A stretch of DNA of 64,000 nt from Nostoc sp. CENA543 (lineage in GTDB: Bacteria > Cyanobacteriota > Cyanobacteriia > Cyanobacteriales > Nostocaceae), in NCBI RefSeq assembly GCF_002896875.1, contig NZ_CP023278.1, positions 3,286,001-3,350,000 of the forward strand, written 5' to 3'. Made by a program: the position numbers and the translations under genes. Below, in pieces: positions 41,693-51,717 of the stretch. Numbering within the stretch: the first letter of the stretch is position 1; every line of letters begins with the position of its first letter. The notes below the pieces were generated by a model that saw only the letters and a list, made by a program, of their open reading frames with translations, made no database searches and had not been told where the DNA came from.

Positions 41693-41723
41693 AATCAAGA
41701 GAGAGGGATAGGAAACAAACTTA

Positions 41724-42751
41724 TGGCTAAAGTTAAAACCAATGATATGACCCTAAGACTGCCTGAAGAGCTAGATCAGCAGATTAAGGCAGCTAGTCAG
41801 GTATCAGGTATCAGTAAACACCAGTTCATTATTAATGCTATTAAGGACACTTTAGCGGGTCAAGTCTACCAATCCCTAGAGGTAGCACAACAAGTTAAAG
41901 AACAGCTAGAAGGCGATCGCCCAATCACTGATGTAGCAATAGACATCAAAAATGCCCTAGATATGTTACAGGCACAGATACACAACCTTAAGGAAGAGAA
42001 TAAGCTAATCAGAGAAGAGATAGCTAAGAAAAATGATGAGCCTGAGTACCACTTTAAGCCAGGATTTGAGGTAACTAAGCAATCTACAAAGCTTTTCAGT
42101 CTACTAATGACTAGTAGATTTCATACCCAGGAATGGGCTAGAGATGGTATCAAGCGGAATACAGAAACTCTCAGATACCACTATGACTTAGATATCATCA
42201 CCAGAGAAACCAGAACTAAGTCAGGTAGGATTGCTTTCAAGGTAGTCGCAGCAGACCTAGAAGAGTTACAGGTTAGCCCAGATGGTCACTTTATCAGCCC
42301 CTTGGGTAGCTTTGGTTATGACCCAGAACAATGGGCTAAGGAAGAGGAAGAGGTTAAGAACCTATCAGGTAATAGAGACCCCTACAAATACTTTCCAGGA
42401 GAGGATGAGGAAGTAGTAAGTTTCAATCATCTGGAAACCTTCACCAATCAGTACCTACATGAGAGATTTAATATCAGCTATAAAGAGTTAATCAATAGAC
42501 ACTTCTTAGATATCTGTATTGATGGGGTATGGACTAGTTTCGGTAAGGACTATAAAGATGAATGGCACAAGAGTAGCTATGTAAGAACTATCAACTATGA
42601 TGCAAAAGCAATAGAAGTGCAGATTGAGCAACTAGAGAAAAAGATCAGATCATCTGAGGATGTAGAGGAAAGAAAGAGTTTACACAGCCAACAGCAAGAG
42701 TTAAAGCAAAAGCTACAGGACTTGTACCATGAACCAGCAAGATTGGGCTAA
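41724..42751 (+). CDS. Large element protein with N-terminal RHH domain
   Basis: 342 residues from the ATG at 41724 (AGGA at 41708); the ATG at 41672 lies inside a repeat cluster and is not preferred. N-terminal RHH (MTLRLPEELDQQIKAASQV then GISKHQFIINAIKDTLAG), a coiled coil (about 65-105), a central domain of unknown type, and a C-terminal charged coiled coil (about 300-340). It could be the element's DNA-binding partition or replication-control protein. Overlaps the next gene by 23 bases. Confidence 0.65.
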
Positions 42752-42950
42752 CCAGCCAAGCCCATTCAAAGGGCAATACCTACCCACCTACAGCCCTATT
42801 GCCCGATGGGTTATGCCTATAGACTCCAAAGGGCTACAAGACACCTACTACTACAACCTAGAAGGGCAGCTTGTTAAGGAAGTATTCAACCAATCAGGTA
42901 AAAGGGTAGACCTAAAGATTCTCAAGACTAACCTATTCACACTTTATTGA
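42729..42950 (+). CDS. Unknown element protein, 73 residues
   Basis: Not recognised; a Pro- and Tyr-rich N-terminal part and a basic C-terminus (SGKRVDLKILKTNLF). Overlaps the RHH-coiled-coil gene, so probably translationally coupled. Two hairpins follow (42973-42992 and 43007-43032). Confidence 0.5.
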   Translation: MNQQDWANQPSPFKGQYLPTYSPIARWVMPIDSKGLQDTYYYNLEGQLVKEVFNQSGKRVDLKILKTNLFTLY

Positions 42951-43006
42951 TATTAGGGATTACATTATGATTACCCCAGTATGGTCTGGGGTTATTACCG
43001 GAAACT

Positions 43007-43032
43007 CCCCAGGCTATACTGGGGTTTTTCTT
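43007..43032 (+). terminator. Strong terminator
   Basis: CCCCAG (43007-43012) pairs with CTGGGG (43019-43024), followed by TTTTTCTTT. A related hairpin CCCCAG/CTGGGG at 42974-42991 precedes it. Confidence 0.8.
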
Positions 43033-43080
43033 TACTTAACTCGCTTAGATGCGCTTAAGTATTAGCTCTATTATCCCTCA

Positions 43081-43342
43081 GTTACCTCCAGTTACCTCTA
43101 GTTACCTCCAGATACTTTTAGAGGTAACTGCTATGATTCATATAGGGCAAGCTTTTCAGCTTATCAGTTACCTAGTTACCTCTATTTTCTCTTAAAAAGG
43201 GTCTACAGTTATATATAGGACTTTTTAAGCTCATAACAGAGGTAACTAGGTAACTCAAGGGCTAATCTCTAGGTTATATAAGGCTTGTAGTAGTTACCCT
43301 TAAAGGTAACTAGAGGTAACTGATAAGGTAACTTGAGGTAAC
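43081..43342. repeat. Thirteen copies of GTTACC(TC)/GGTAAC
   Basis: GTTACC starts at 43081, 43091, 43101, 43167, 43175 and 43293; the inverted GGTAAC starts at 43133, 43241, 43249, 43305, 43315, 43327 and 43337. Several neighbours are exactly 10 bp apart, one helical turn. Gene-free. Looks like an iteron or operator array. Confidence 0.75.
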
Positions 43343-43375
43343 TTGAGGTTCAACCGCTAACTCAAAGGGTAAACC

Positions 43376-43873
43376 CTACTCAACATCACAGGTATTAAGT
43401 ACCCCTGCATTGGGGCTTTCTCTTATTGCTTTAGCAAAAGCACTAGTACCTAAAGCCGCATAACTATAACTATCTAGTATGGCATCTAGCTCTTTTAAAC
43501 CCTCCGGTGGTAATACCTTCACTAGCTCCAGATAATCAGAACTCCTAAAACCAGAACTAGACCACCAAATAATCCCATAATCTGTTCTATCAAATGTCTG
43601 GATAACACCAGGGTCATTTGCAACTAATATGTAATCTAGTTTACCATCTACCCCTTTGAACTGGTACACCAGAGCATCTAAAGCTACCCCAATGGTATAA
43701 ACCTTACACTTAGTTCTATCAAAAGGCTCTATTTTGGTTTGCTGCTGTTCTTGTACCTGGGGCTTCAAGATGTGCGAGATTACCGCCAAGGGTATAACTA
43801 TTAATAACCAGATACTAAGTACCTTCTTAGGGTTCTCTTCAATAAGCTTTGTAATCTTACCCAGCATTTGCAT
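43376..43873 (-). CDS. Membrane-anchored element protein, 165 residues
   Basis: One N-terminal membrane helix (about 18-37: KVLSIWLLIVIPLAVISHIL) then an extracytoplasmic or cytoplasmic domain with a WWSSSGF segment and two cysteines (near 56 and the C-terminus). No family recognised. Sits between the GTTACC array and the right attachment site; the array lies beyond its 3' end. Confidence 0.55.
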   Translation of the reverse strand: MQMLGKITKLIEENPKKVLSIWLLIVIPLAVISHILKPQVQEQQQTKIEPFDRTKCKVYTIGVALDALVYQFKGVDGKLDYILVANDPGVIQTFDRTDYGIIWWSSSGFRSSDYLELVKVLPPEGLKELDAILDSYSYAALGTSAFAKAIRESPNAGVLNTCDVE

Positions 43874-43978
43874 AATGAGTATTTAATATTACTAACCTTA
43901 GTTTATTGCGGCTAATACTCAAGGTCAAGTAAAGTATTACACCCTGCTAAACTAATAACCACTAGCCCCATAAAATAA

Positions 43979-44007
43979 CCCCTTAGAAGCTAATAACCTC
44001 TAAGGGG
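43979..44007. terminator. Perfect 9-bp hairpin near the right end
   Basis: CCCCTTAGA (43979-43987) pairs with TCTAAGGGG (43999-44007). On the minus strand it is followed by TTATTTTA. Could insulate the element edge. Confidence 0.4.
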
Positions 44008-44090
44008 CTAAGTTTAGACACCTGAAGAACTTTAAAGATAGTTGTTAAATATAAGCCGCACCTAACAGCATTTAGTCAGCTAGTACCCCT

Positions 44091-44114
44091 TTTGGCTATC
44101 AGTTTGGCTATCAC
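44091..44114. promoter_or_regulatory. Right-end TTTGGCTATCA repeats
   Basis: TTTGGCTATCA at 44091-44101 and TTTGGCTATCAC at 44103-44114, the same words as at the left end (35685-35710). Candidate integrase arm-type sites. Confidence 0.5.
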
Positions 44115-44146
44115 AAAGTCTCTTTTGATATTTACTTGGCACTCTT

Positions 44147-44163
44147 AAAAGGCTGGAAGCCTT
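44147..44163 (-). terminator. Element-borne terminator for tRNA-Cys
   Basis: Read on the minus strand just past the tRNA 3' end: AAGGCT-TCC-AGCCTT followed by TT. It replaces the displaced terminator at 35515-35535. Confidence 0.6.
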
Positions 44164-44236
<73 letters not shown>

Positions 44237-44753
44237 ATATCCACATTCACCTATATTATCAGATTATCAACTAAATTGACATTCCTGCTCTAGAAAATTT
44301 TTCCTTTGCATTTCTGAAACTTCCTTATCTGCTGCCGCAACTCTTGGTTGGAGAGAAATGTTTTCAGTGTGAGGTTGCTAGCAATTTCATGGACACCTAA
44401 TAACTGCTATATCTTCCGCCCGAAACCGGATTTACATTTCTAGTTAATGTATAAGTGTTGTAAGCTACAAAAATCACATAATTTCTATCTTAGGATAGGT
44501 TGAAAAATTAAAAACGTAGTTAAAATAATAATTTATACAAAAAAATTGCTTTTATTTATGTGTTATTGCTGAAAAAGGAAAAGGTTTTTTTGAGCCGTTA
44601 AACATGACGCATGAAGGTAAATAATGTTATTTGTGCTGTTAAATGTAAGTTTTATAAACAAGCTATTTTTTGACAACAGAGAAAAATGATATTGTCTCCA
44701 CAACAGACAAAGGAGAATCAGATATTAATACCCAAAACTCTCTAAACGTAAAA
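44237..44753. other. Gene-free flank beyond tRNA-Cys
   Basis: AT-rich; no gene, RNA or clear repeat recognised. Contains the tRNA-Cys promoter region near 44240-44290 and the upstream region of the phosphodiesterase gene. Confidence 0.4.
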
Positions 44754-45548
44754 ATGAATCAGGCTTCTCCTATATCAGTTGCTCAAGTGACGGATCTACA
44801 TCTGTTGGCAACGGAAAACTGCCCACTGCAAGGGATACAGACGACAGAGTCATTTCAAGCGGTGATTCAACGGTTGCAAGAGTTAAGAGAGGAACTAGAT
44901 TTAGTCTTACTTACGGGAGATTTGTCGGAGGATGGCACGCCTCAATCTTATGAAAACCTGCAATATCAACTAAACACACTCAAAATACCTACTTATTGGC
45001 TACCAGGTAATCATGACTGCGCGATCGCAATGGATAAAATTTTGAATCAAGGAATGGTATCGCGACGCAAGTCTTTTCAAAGGGGGGGTTGGAATTTTAT
45101 TTTGCTAGATTCTTCTTTACCTGAGCATTGGTACGGCTATCTGTCGTCTACAACTATAGAATGGCTCAACTCAGAACTACAAATTCTTGGTAACTACCCC
45201 ACCTTAATAGCTTTACATCATCCGCCTTTTCCGGTTAACTCGGCTTGGTTAGATGCTAGTGGTTTGCAAAACCCTGAAGAGTTGTTTGCGGTTTTAGATC
45301 GTTATCCCCAAGTTAAATTAGTCTTATTTGGTCACATTCACCAGGAATTTCAGCACCAGCGTCATCAAGTTGACTATTTGGGTACTCCCTCAACCTGCTT
45401 TCAATTTCATTCCCAAAGTCCCACTTTTGCTATTAATCAAGATTTGCCTGGATTTCGTCTACTAACACTCTACCCTGATGGTAGGTGGGAAACTAGGGTA
45501 GAGAGAGTATCTTATCCGTTTCCACTCGCATCAGCAGCTAATATTTAA
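44754..45548 (+). CDS. CpdA-like calcineurin-type phosphodiesterase
   Basis: About 264 residues from the ATG at 44754; a TTG at 44670 would add 28 unconserved-looking residues. Metal motifs DLHL, GDLSEDG, LPGNHD, ALHHPP and FGHIHQ are all present. Closest in build to the 3',5'-cyclic AMP phosphodiesterase CpdA (class III), so it may hydrolyse cAMP, an active signal in Anabaena; other phosphoesters cannot be excluded. Confidence 0.82.
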   Translation: MNQASPISVAQVTDLHLLATENCPLQGIQTTESFQAVIQRLQELREELDLVLLTGDLSEDGTPQSYENLQYQLNTLKIPTYWLPGNHDCAIAMDKILNQGMVSRRKSFQRGGWNFILLDSSLPEHWYGYLSSTTIEWLNSELQILGNYPTLIALHHPPFPVNSAWLDASGLQNPEELFAVLDRYPQVKLVLFGHIHQEFQHQRHQVDYLGTPSTCFQFHSQSPTFAINQDLPGFRLLTLYPDGRWETRVERVSYPFPLASAANI

Positions 45549-45746
45549 CAATTCAAAATTCAAAATACCCTATCGGGAAGCAAGCTACAAAATTCAAAAT
45601 TAAAGACATTTTCAGTCGGGGATTTCAACCCCCACTGAAAATATGCTACGTATAGACGTAGGGGTCTTAAACCCTCTGATTTACGATAAATTTTATAATT
45701 TCAGCAAAGATGATGAAATTTGCAGCCAGATATTGGGGGGTTATCT

Positions 45747-46442
45747 ATGAAAATTCATTACTTGCAGCACGTCCCTTTTGAAACACCTGCCAGTATTGAA
45801 CAGTGGGCATTAAAACACAAACATTCTCTTTTTGCCACTAGATTTTATGCTCAAGATTCCTTACCGACTATTGAGGATTTTGATTGGTTGGTGGTGATGG
45901 GTGGGCCAATGAATATTTATGAAGATGAACAATATCCTTGGTTGACACAGGAGAAGCGATTTATTGCACAAGCGATCGCAGCTAATAAGATGGTAATTGG
46001 GATTTGTTTAGGTTCACAGTTGATTGCAGATGTTTTAGGCTCTAAAGTTTATCGAGGAAAATATAAAGAAATTGGTTGGTTTCCAATTGAATTAACAGAT
46101 GCGGCAAGAAAATCAACTATTTTTGGTGATTTACCACAGAAATTTACAGTTTTTCATTGGCATGGTGATACATTTGATTTACCAACTGGTGCAACTAGAT
46201 TAGCCTACAGTGCAGCTTGTCAAAATCAGGCTTTTATTTATGATGAAAAAGTTTTAGGTTTACAGTTTCACTTAGAGTCAACACCAGAGAGTGTAAGTCA
46301 AATTATAGAAAATTGTGGTGATGAACTTGTTGATGGAAAATATATCCAACAAGCTTCAGAAATGCTAACTCCAGCAGATAATTTCACTCAAATTAATACT
46401 GTGATGTTTAGTATTTTAGATAAACTAGCGAGTAATTCATGA
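45747..46442 (+). CDS. Class I glutamine amidotransferase-like protein
   Basis: 231 residues from the ATG at 45747, which has a GGGGGG tract just upstream. The catalytic triad is visible as C87 in GICLGSQ, H175 and E177 in LQFHLEST. It resembles stand-alone GMP-synthase-like amidotransferases that may hydrolyse gamma-glutamyl bonds. No synthase partner nearby. Confidence 0.85.
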   Translation: MKIHYLQHVPFETPASIEQWALKHKHSLFATRFYAQDSLPTIEDFDWLVVMGGPMNIYEDEQYPWLTQEKRFIAQAIAANKMVIGICLGSQLIADVLGSKVYRGKYKEIGWFPIELTDAARKSTIFGDLPQKFTVFHWHGDTFDLPTGATRLAYSAACQNQAFIYDEKVLGLQFHLESTPESVSQIIENCGDELVDGKYIQQASEMLTPADNFTQINTVMFSILDKLASNS

Positions 46443-46482
46443 TTTATGGTAGCAAGGATATAATTCCTTACTACCATCCTAT

Positions 46483-48156
46483 TTATCGGGGAGGAATATT
46501 CTTAGATTCACTCCCTAAACTTTGTGCTAATTCAGTAAAACTCAGAGACTGAACTATTCTTAAACCAAGAGAATTTCGAGAAATAGTTTTAGCATAAGCT
46601 GCACTTAAGTATGGGGTATATTGGACATTATTGGCTACATAGTTTTGAAAGAAAGGTAAACTCAAAGTATTAATGTAGCGGCGTGCTTGTGCTGCATCTC
46701 CTACTAACTCTGGTGGTAAAGGGATTTGCTGACTGTTGGGGTTACTATTCCCGATGGTGGTGAAGTGAGTTCCACCGACAAGTACGGCGAGATATTTCTG
46801 GGAATTAGCTAGCCAAGAAAAAGGTAAGATTTGTTCATACAAAGCAGGTGCGATGGTATCTTCACTACTGCTAATCAACATTACTGGAACTTTCACCTGA
46901 TTCATTCCAGCTTTGCCAAAAATTGAACTAGTGATGGGATTAACAGCGATCGCAGCTTTAACTCGTTTATCTTGTAAACTATCTGGTAGGGATTTGTTTT
47001 TCATCTCTAAGGCGCGACACTGCACCAATAAAGACAAATTCCACGTTTTATTGAGTGTTACTGGTTGACAATCTCGTTGTAATTGCTCAAAGTTAATTTT
47101 TGCACCAGCTAAGGCTAAAGCTGTGTAACCACCTAAAGACTGTCCAAATACACCAACTTGTTGCAGATTTAATTTACCTTTAAACTCAACATCAGACTGG
47201 TTTTTGACTTCCAGTTGATTTAAAACATACTTGATATCTAAAGGCCGATTTTGAAATTCTGCGGCGGAGATGATATCTTGCTGCTGTTTTGTATTTTCTG
47301 TGGGATGGTTGGGAACAACTACCGCCAAACCGTAAGATGCTAAGTGAGTCGCCAAATATTCAAAGTTACTACTGTTAGAACCTAACCCATGTGAAATCAC
47401 AATTACAGGTGCATTCTGTTTAGTTTGGGGAAGGTAAACATCAGTTAACAATAAGCGATTCCGTGTAGAGTCGAATAACCGCAGTTGATATTTCTGTGAT
47501 GTGATTTTCCCAGGATTGCTTAAATCTGCTAGGTGAGTTAAACCCTTGCTATTGTAAATGTTAGCAGCTTCCTGATTCGATTTATTAGTAACGAGTGCGA
47601 TCGCCTGTTGGGTTTTATTGACGATTTGTTCTAGTTCGTTGGCGATCGCTAGACTTTGGGGTAAATTAATGTAAACGCCGTTAGTAGGATATTTACGTAA
47701 TATATTTAATAAAGTTAACCCTTCCGGTTCACTAGCTGCTGACACTAACGCTGAACGCAAAGTTTTTAAGTCGGGTTTAACTTGCGTAGTTCTGTTTTGA
47801 ATGACTTCCCCCAAGCGTCGCAGTAAAAATTCTCCTTGGGATGTGTGCAGAAATTGCGACAACATCGCAGGACTAACTTTGATAGGATTAGATAAAATTT
47901 GTCGTAATTCTTGAAATTGCTTCGCCGACAAATATTGTTGATAAATGGCTAATTCTTCATTTACTGCACCTGTTTTGGCATAGGTTTCTAAACTAGCCAC
48001 AGAAATAGATAATTCTAAACCAGAATAAGATGTAAATACCCTTTCTGCTGCCATTGCATGATGACTAACTCCCAAGGTAGGGAGTAATGTTGATAGAGCT
48101 AGCAATAGTGAATGTTGACTTACTTTGCTAGTCCACTTTTTTAATAGACTATTCAT
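46483..48156 (-). CDS. Exported alpha/beta-hydrolase with N-terminal DUF1400-like domain
   Basis: 557 residues: signal peptide (about 15-37, AMA before AERV), a DUF1400-like helical domain (about 38-150) and an alpha/beta-hydrolase domain from about 220, with VISHGLGSN (oxyanion) and the nucleophile S340 in FGQSLGGY; the base is in VGGTHFT. Similar cyanobacterial proteins are annotated as dienelactone hydrolase or PAF-acetylhydrolase-like. Substrate unknown. Confidence 0.8.
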   Translation of the reverse strand: MNSLLKKWTSKVSQHSLLLALSTLLPTLGVSHHAMAAERVFTSYSGLELSISVASLETYAKTGAVNEELAIYQQYLSAKQFQELRQILSNPIKVSPAMLSQFLHTSQGEFLLRRLGEVIQNRTTQVKPDLKTLRSALVSAASEPEGLTLLNILRKYPTNGVYINLPQSLAIANELEQIVNKTQQAIALVTNKSNQEAANIYNSKGLTHLADLSNPGKITSQKYQLRLFDSTRNRLLLTDVYLPQTKQNAPVIVISHGLGSNSSNFEYLATHLASYGLAVVVPNHPTENTKQQQDIISAAEFQNRPLDIKYVLNQLEVKNQSDVEFKGKLNLQQVGVFGQSLGGYTALALAGAKINFEQLQRDCQPVTLNKTWNLSLLVQCRALEMKNKSLPDSLQDKRVKAAIAVNPITSSIFGKAGMNQVKVPVMLISSSEDTIAPALYEQILPFSWLANSQKYLAVLVGGTHFTTIGNSNPNSQQIPLPPELVGDAAQARRYINTLSLPFFQNYVANNVQYTPYLSAAYAKTISRNSLGLRIVQSLSFTELAQSLGSESKNIPPR

Positions 48157-48752
48157 TGCTCAACTGTTTTGATGGTGTAAGGCTGATTTTTGGTAGAGAT
48201 GCTGACACCCCAGTTGATTTACGCAATTTGCCACGGAAATGTAATCTTTTGTAGAGTCAGAACCTATTTATAAAGTAAATACTAAGTAGTGGACTGAGAC
48301 GACTAAAATGATGCAATAGACTTGGTTAGAATTAAACGCCGATGCACGCAGATAAACGCGGATAGAACTTCTGCTATTGCACTATTTTAGCCTTGCCACA
48401 CCACTACAAATTTCATGGTTACTTTATAAATCATCTCTCAGTGATATTCATTCCCGCTAATGATTTAGATTTTAGTGATTGCTTGAATGGTGTTCATTCA
48501 CTGTAAAATACAGAGATTTAAATATTGATATTTACTTGTATTTTTGTCTACGAACAGGAATAAAAAACAATATAATAAATCCCAAAGTTGAAAACTAAAA
48601 TCTAAGGTTTGAATTAATTTAGCAAGTATCTAGGTAGAAAAAGATTCACCCTTGCAGCGACTAGATTTGATGCTGGAAACTAACGACGTTAATAATAACA
48701 GATGTTAAAAACTGCTGCCTCAGTAGATTCGATGTAGCTTTCTAGCTACAAT
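48157..48752. other. Gene-free 600 bp with inverted repeat
   Basis: CTAAAATGATGCAATAG (48303-48319) is inverted with two mismatches at 48374-48390, enclosing a phrase with ACGCAGATAAACGC, typical of dispersed repeats. No gene seen; upstream region of polA. Confidence 0.5.
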
Positions 48753-51686
48753 ATGGCTATGTCTCAAACTCCTATTACTCAAACTACTACCCGTCCTACC
48801 TTCATCCTTGTAGATGGACATTCCTTAGCTTTTCGTTCTTACTATGCTTTCGCTAAAGGACGAGATGGGGGACTGCGGACTAAAACCGGAATTCCCACTA
48901 GTGTATGCTTTGGCTTTCTCAAATCGCTGTTGGAAGTCATGGATACACAACAACCGCAAGCAATGGCGATCGCCTTTGATTTGGGTTTACCGACTTTTCG
49001 CCACGAAGCTGATGATACATATAAGGCTGATCGTCCAGGAACACCGGAAGATTTTGTCCCAGACTTAAAAAATCTGCACGAGTTATTGCAAGGTTTTAAC
49101 ATTCCCATTTACACCGCGCCTGGTTATGAAGCGGATGATGTGTTGGGAACATTAGCGCAAACAGCCACTGCGGCTGGGTATAAGGTGAAAATTTTAACAG
49201 GCGATCGCGATTTATTTCAACTCATCGACCCTGCTAAAGAAATCACCGTCCTAAATTTTAGCCCCGATGCACTTAAACGCGTTACAAATAATAATGGCAT
49301 CACGGAAGTTAGTACAGAACAAGTTAAAGAAAAACTGGGTATTTTACCTACACAAGTAGTTGATTTTAAAGCCTTGTGTGGCGATAAATCAGATAATATT
49401 CCCGGCGTGAGAGGAATAGGAGAAAAAACCGCCGTTCAATTACTCAATGCTTACGAATCCCTAGATAATATTTACGCTTCTATTAATGAAATTAAAGGCG
49501 CGACGCAAAAAAAACTTATAGAAGGAAAAGCAGACGCATATAAATCTCAATACCTCGCCAAAATAGTTACAGATGTCCCTCTAGAAGTAAACTTAACAGA
49601 TAGTCAATTGCAGGGTTTTGATGATAGTATTATCATCCCTATTTTAGAAAAATTAGAGTTTAATTTATATCTGAAAAAAATCAACGCCTTACAACAGAAG
49701 TTTGGTGGACAAGTTGCAGAAGCAGCAGAAGTATCCACTACAGATACAGAAGAAACTTTTGCCGATGACGCAGATTTTTATACCTTGGCGGAAACACAAG
49801 CCGCACAACAAGAAAAAATCGATTCTCCCATTCAACCACGTATTATTCACACTGAATCACAGTTAATAGAATTAGTTGCACTATTACAAACATTTACTAA
49901 CCCTCAAACTCCTGTTGCTTGGGATACAGAAACCAGTGATTTAGAACCCAGAGATGCGGAATTAGTGGGAATTGGTTGCTGTTGGGGAAATGCACCCGAC
50001 GAATTAGCTTATATTCCCATAAACCATAAAATCGGAGAGAATTTAAATAAAGATATCGTACTGAAATCCCTCAAACCAATTTTGGAAAGTGAGCAATATC
50101 CTAAAACATTCCAGAATGGTAAATTTGACCGCTTAGTATTTCGCACCCAAGGAATTAACCTAGCAGGAATTATTTTTGATCCCATGCTAGCCAGTTATGT
50201 TTTAAATCCCGATAATAGCCATAATCTCACAGATTTAGCCCTGCGTAATTTGGGTTTACAATTAACTAACTATGAAGAGTTAGTCCCCAAAGGTAAAACC
50301 ATTGCGGATATTAGTATTCCTGCTGTAGCAAATTATTGCTGTTTACAAGTATATGCTACTTGGCAACTTGTGCCGAAAATGCGTGAGGAATTAGATAAGA
50401 TTCCTGCTTTATCTACGTTACTGACAGAGGTAGAACAACCCCTAGAAGCTGTTTTAGCCGCAGTCGAATATACAGGAGTTCGCATTGATTCTGAATATCT
50501 CAAAGAACTATCCCAGCAGTTAGAAACAGATTTAGCAAAACTGCATGAACAAGCCACAGAAATTGCTGGCGAAAACTTTAATTTAGGTTCTCCTAAACAA
50601 TTGAGTCATATATTATTTGAGAAATTGGGCTTAAGTACCAAATATTCCCGAAAAATTCAGACTGGTTATTCTACCGATGCAGCCACATTAGAAAAACTGC
50701 AAGAAATTGATGAAACAGGTTTTGTCAATGCGATTATTGAGTATCGGACTCTCTCCAAATTAAAGTCTACCTATGTAGATGCTTTACCTGCGTTAGTCCG
50801 CCAAGACACCCACAGAGTACATACAAATTTCAATCAAACATCTACATCTACAGGTAGGTTATCTTCATCCAATCCTAACTTACAAAATATCCCCATTCGG
50901 ACAGCCTTTAGTCGCCAAATTCGCAAAGCATTTTTACCCGCATCAGGTTGGTTAATGGTAGCGGCTGATTACTCACAAATTGAGTTAAGAATTCTGGCAC
51001 ATTTGAGTCAAGAACCCGTGTTAGTAAAAGCCTATCAACAGAATGAAGATATTCATACTGTGACAGCTAAATTAGTCTTTGAAAAAGAAGATATTACAGC
51101 CGATGAACGCCGAATTGCCAAAACGATTAATTTCGGTGTAATTTATGGCATGGGTTCGCTAAAATTCTCCCGTTCTACAGGGATTGATAAAAATATCGCC
51201 AATGAATTTATTAAACGATTTAATAGTCGCTATCCAGAAATTTTCGCTTATCTAGAAGGGGTAAAAAAACAAGCGATATCTCAAGGATATGTCGAAACTA
51301 TCCTTGGCCGTCGGCGATATTTTGAGTTTACTAATCAAAGTTTAAGTAAATTCAAAAATAGCAACCCAGAAGACATTGATTTAAGCAAATTAAAAAACCT
51401 AGGTGCTTACGACGCAGGTTTACTCCGTTCCGCCGCTAATGCACCCATTCAAGGTTCTAGCGCAGATATTATCAAAATCGCAATGGTACAACTGCATGAA
51501 GTTTTACGCAACTATCAAGCGCGATTATTATTACAAGTACATGATGAATTAGTCTTTGAAGTTCCCCCTAATGAATGGGAAGAATTACAACCGAAAATTA
51601 AATCGGTGATGGAAGGTGCAGTCAAATTAAGTGTACCGTTAGTAGTGGAAGTAAGAGCAGGCGAAAACTGGATGGAAACCAAATAA
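48753..51686 (+). CDS. polA: DNA polymerase I
   Basis: 977 residues, normal for bacterial Pol I; fills gaps and removes RNA primers. N-terminal 5'-3' exonuclease domain (LVDGHSLAFRSYYAF; GDKSDNIPGVRGIGEKTA), a 3'-5' exonuclease domain that keeps its DxE motif (AWDTETSDLEP), and the polymerase domain with TSTGRLSSSNPNLQNIP, ADYSQIELRILAHLS and VHDELVFEV. All main catalytic motifs are intact, so proofreading is probably active. Starts with ATG at 48753. Confidence 0.96.
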   Translation: MAMSQTPITQTTTRPTFILVDGHSLAFRSYYAFAKGRDGGLRTKTGIPTSVCFGFLKSLLEVMDTQQPQAMAIAFDLGLPTFRHEADDTYKADRPGTPEDFVPDLKNLHELLQGFNIPIYTAPGYEADDVLGTLAQTATAAGYKVKILTGDRDLFQLIDPAKEITVLNFSPDALKRVTNNNGITEVSTEQVKEKLGILPTQVVDFKALCGDKSDNIPGVRGIGEKTAVQLLNAYESLDNIYASINEIKGATQKKLIEGKADAYKSQYLAKIVTDVPLEVNLTDSQLQGFDDSIIIPILEKLEFNLYLKKINALQQKFGGQVAEAAEVSTTDTEETFADDADFYTLAETQAAQQEKIDSPIQPRIIHTESQLIELVALLQTFTNPQTPVAWDTETSDLEPRDAELVGIGCCWGNAPDELAYIPINHKIGENLNKDIVLKSLKPILESEQYPKTFQNGKFDRLVFRTQGINLAGIIFDPMLASYVLNPDNSHNLTDLALRNLGLQLTNYEELVPKGKTIADISIPAVANYCCLQVYATWQLVPKMREELDKIPALSTLLTEVEQPLEAVLAAVEYTGVRIDSEYLKELSQQLETDLAKLHEQATEIAGENFNLGSPKQLSHILFEKLGLSTKYSRKIQTGYSTDAATLEKLQEIDETGFVNAIIEYRTLSKLKSTYVDALPALVRQDTHRVHTNFNQTSTSTGRLSSSNPNLQNIPIRTAFSRQIRKAFLPASGWLMVAADYSQIELRILAHLSQEPVLVKAYQQNEDIHTVTAKLVFEKEDITADERRIAKTINFGVIYGMGSLKFSRSTGIDKNIANEFIKRFNSRYPEIFAYLEGVKKQAISQGYVETILGRRRYFEFTNQSLSKFKNSNPEDIDLSKLKNLGAYDAGLLRSAANAPIQGSSADIIKIAMVQLHEVLRNYQARLLLQVHDELVFEVPPNEWEELQPKIKSVMEGAVKLSVPLVVEVRAGENWMETK

Positions 51687-51717
51687 TCATAGAAAATAAG
51701 CAACTTTATAAACCAAT

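Noticed and set aside
41672-41723. Upstream ATG for the large RHH-domain protein
   Set aside because: It lies inside a GGTATC repeat cluster; the ATG at 41724 has an AGGA site and begins the RHH domain.
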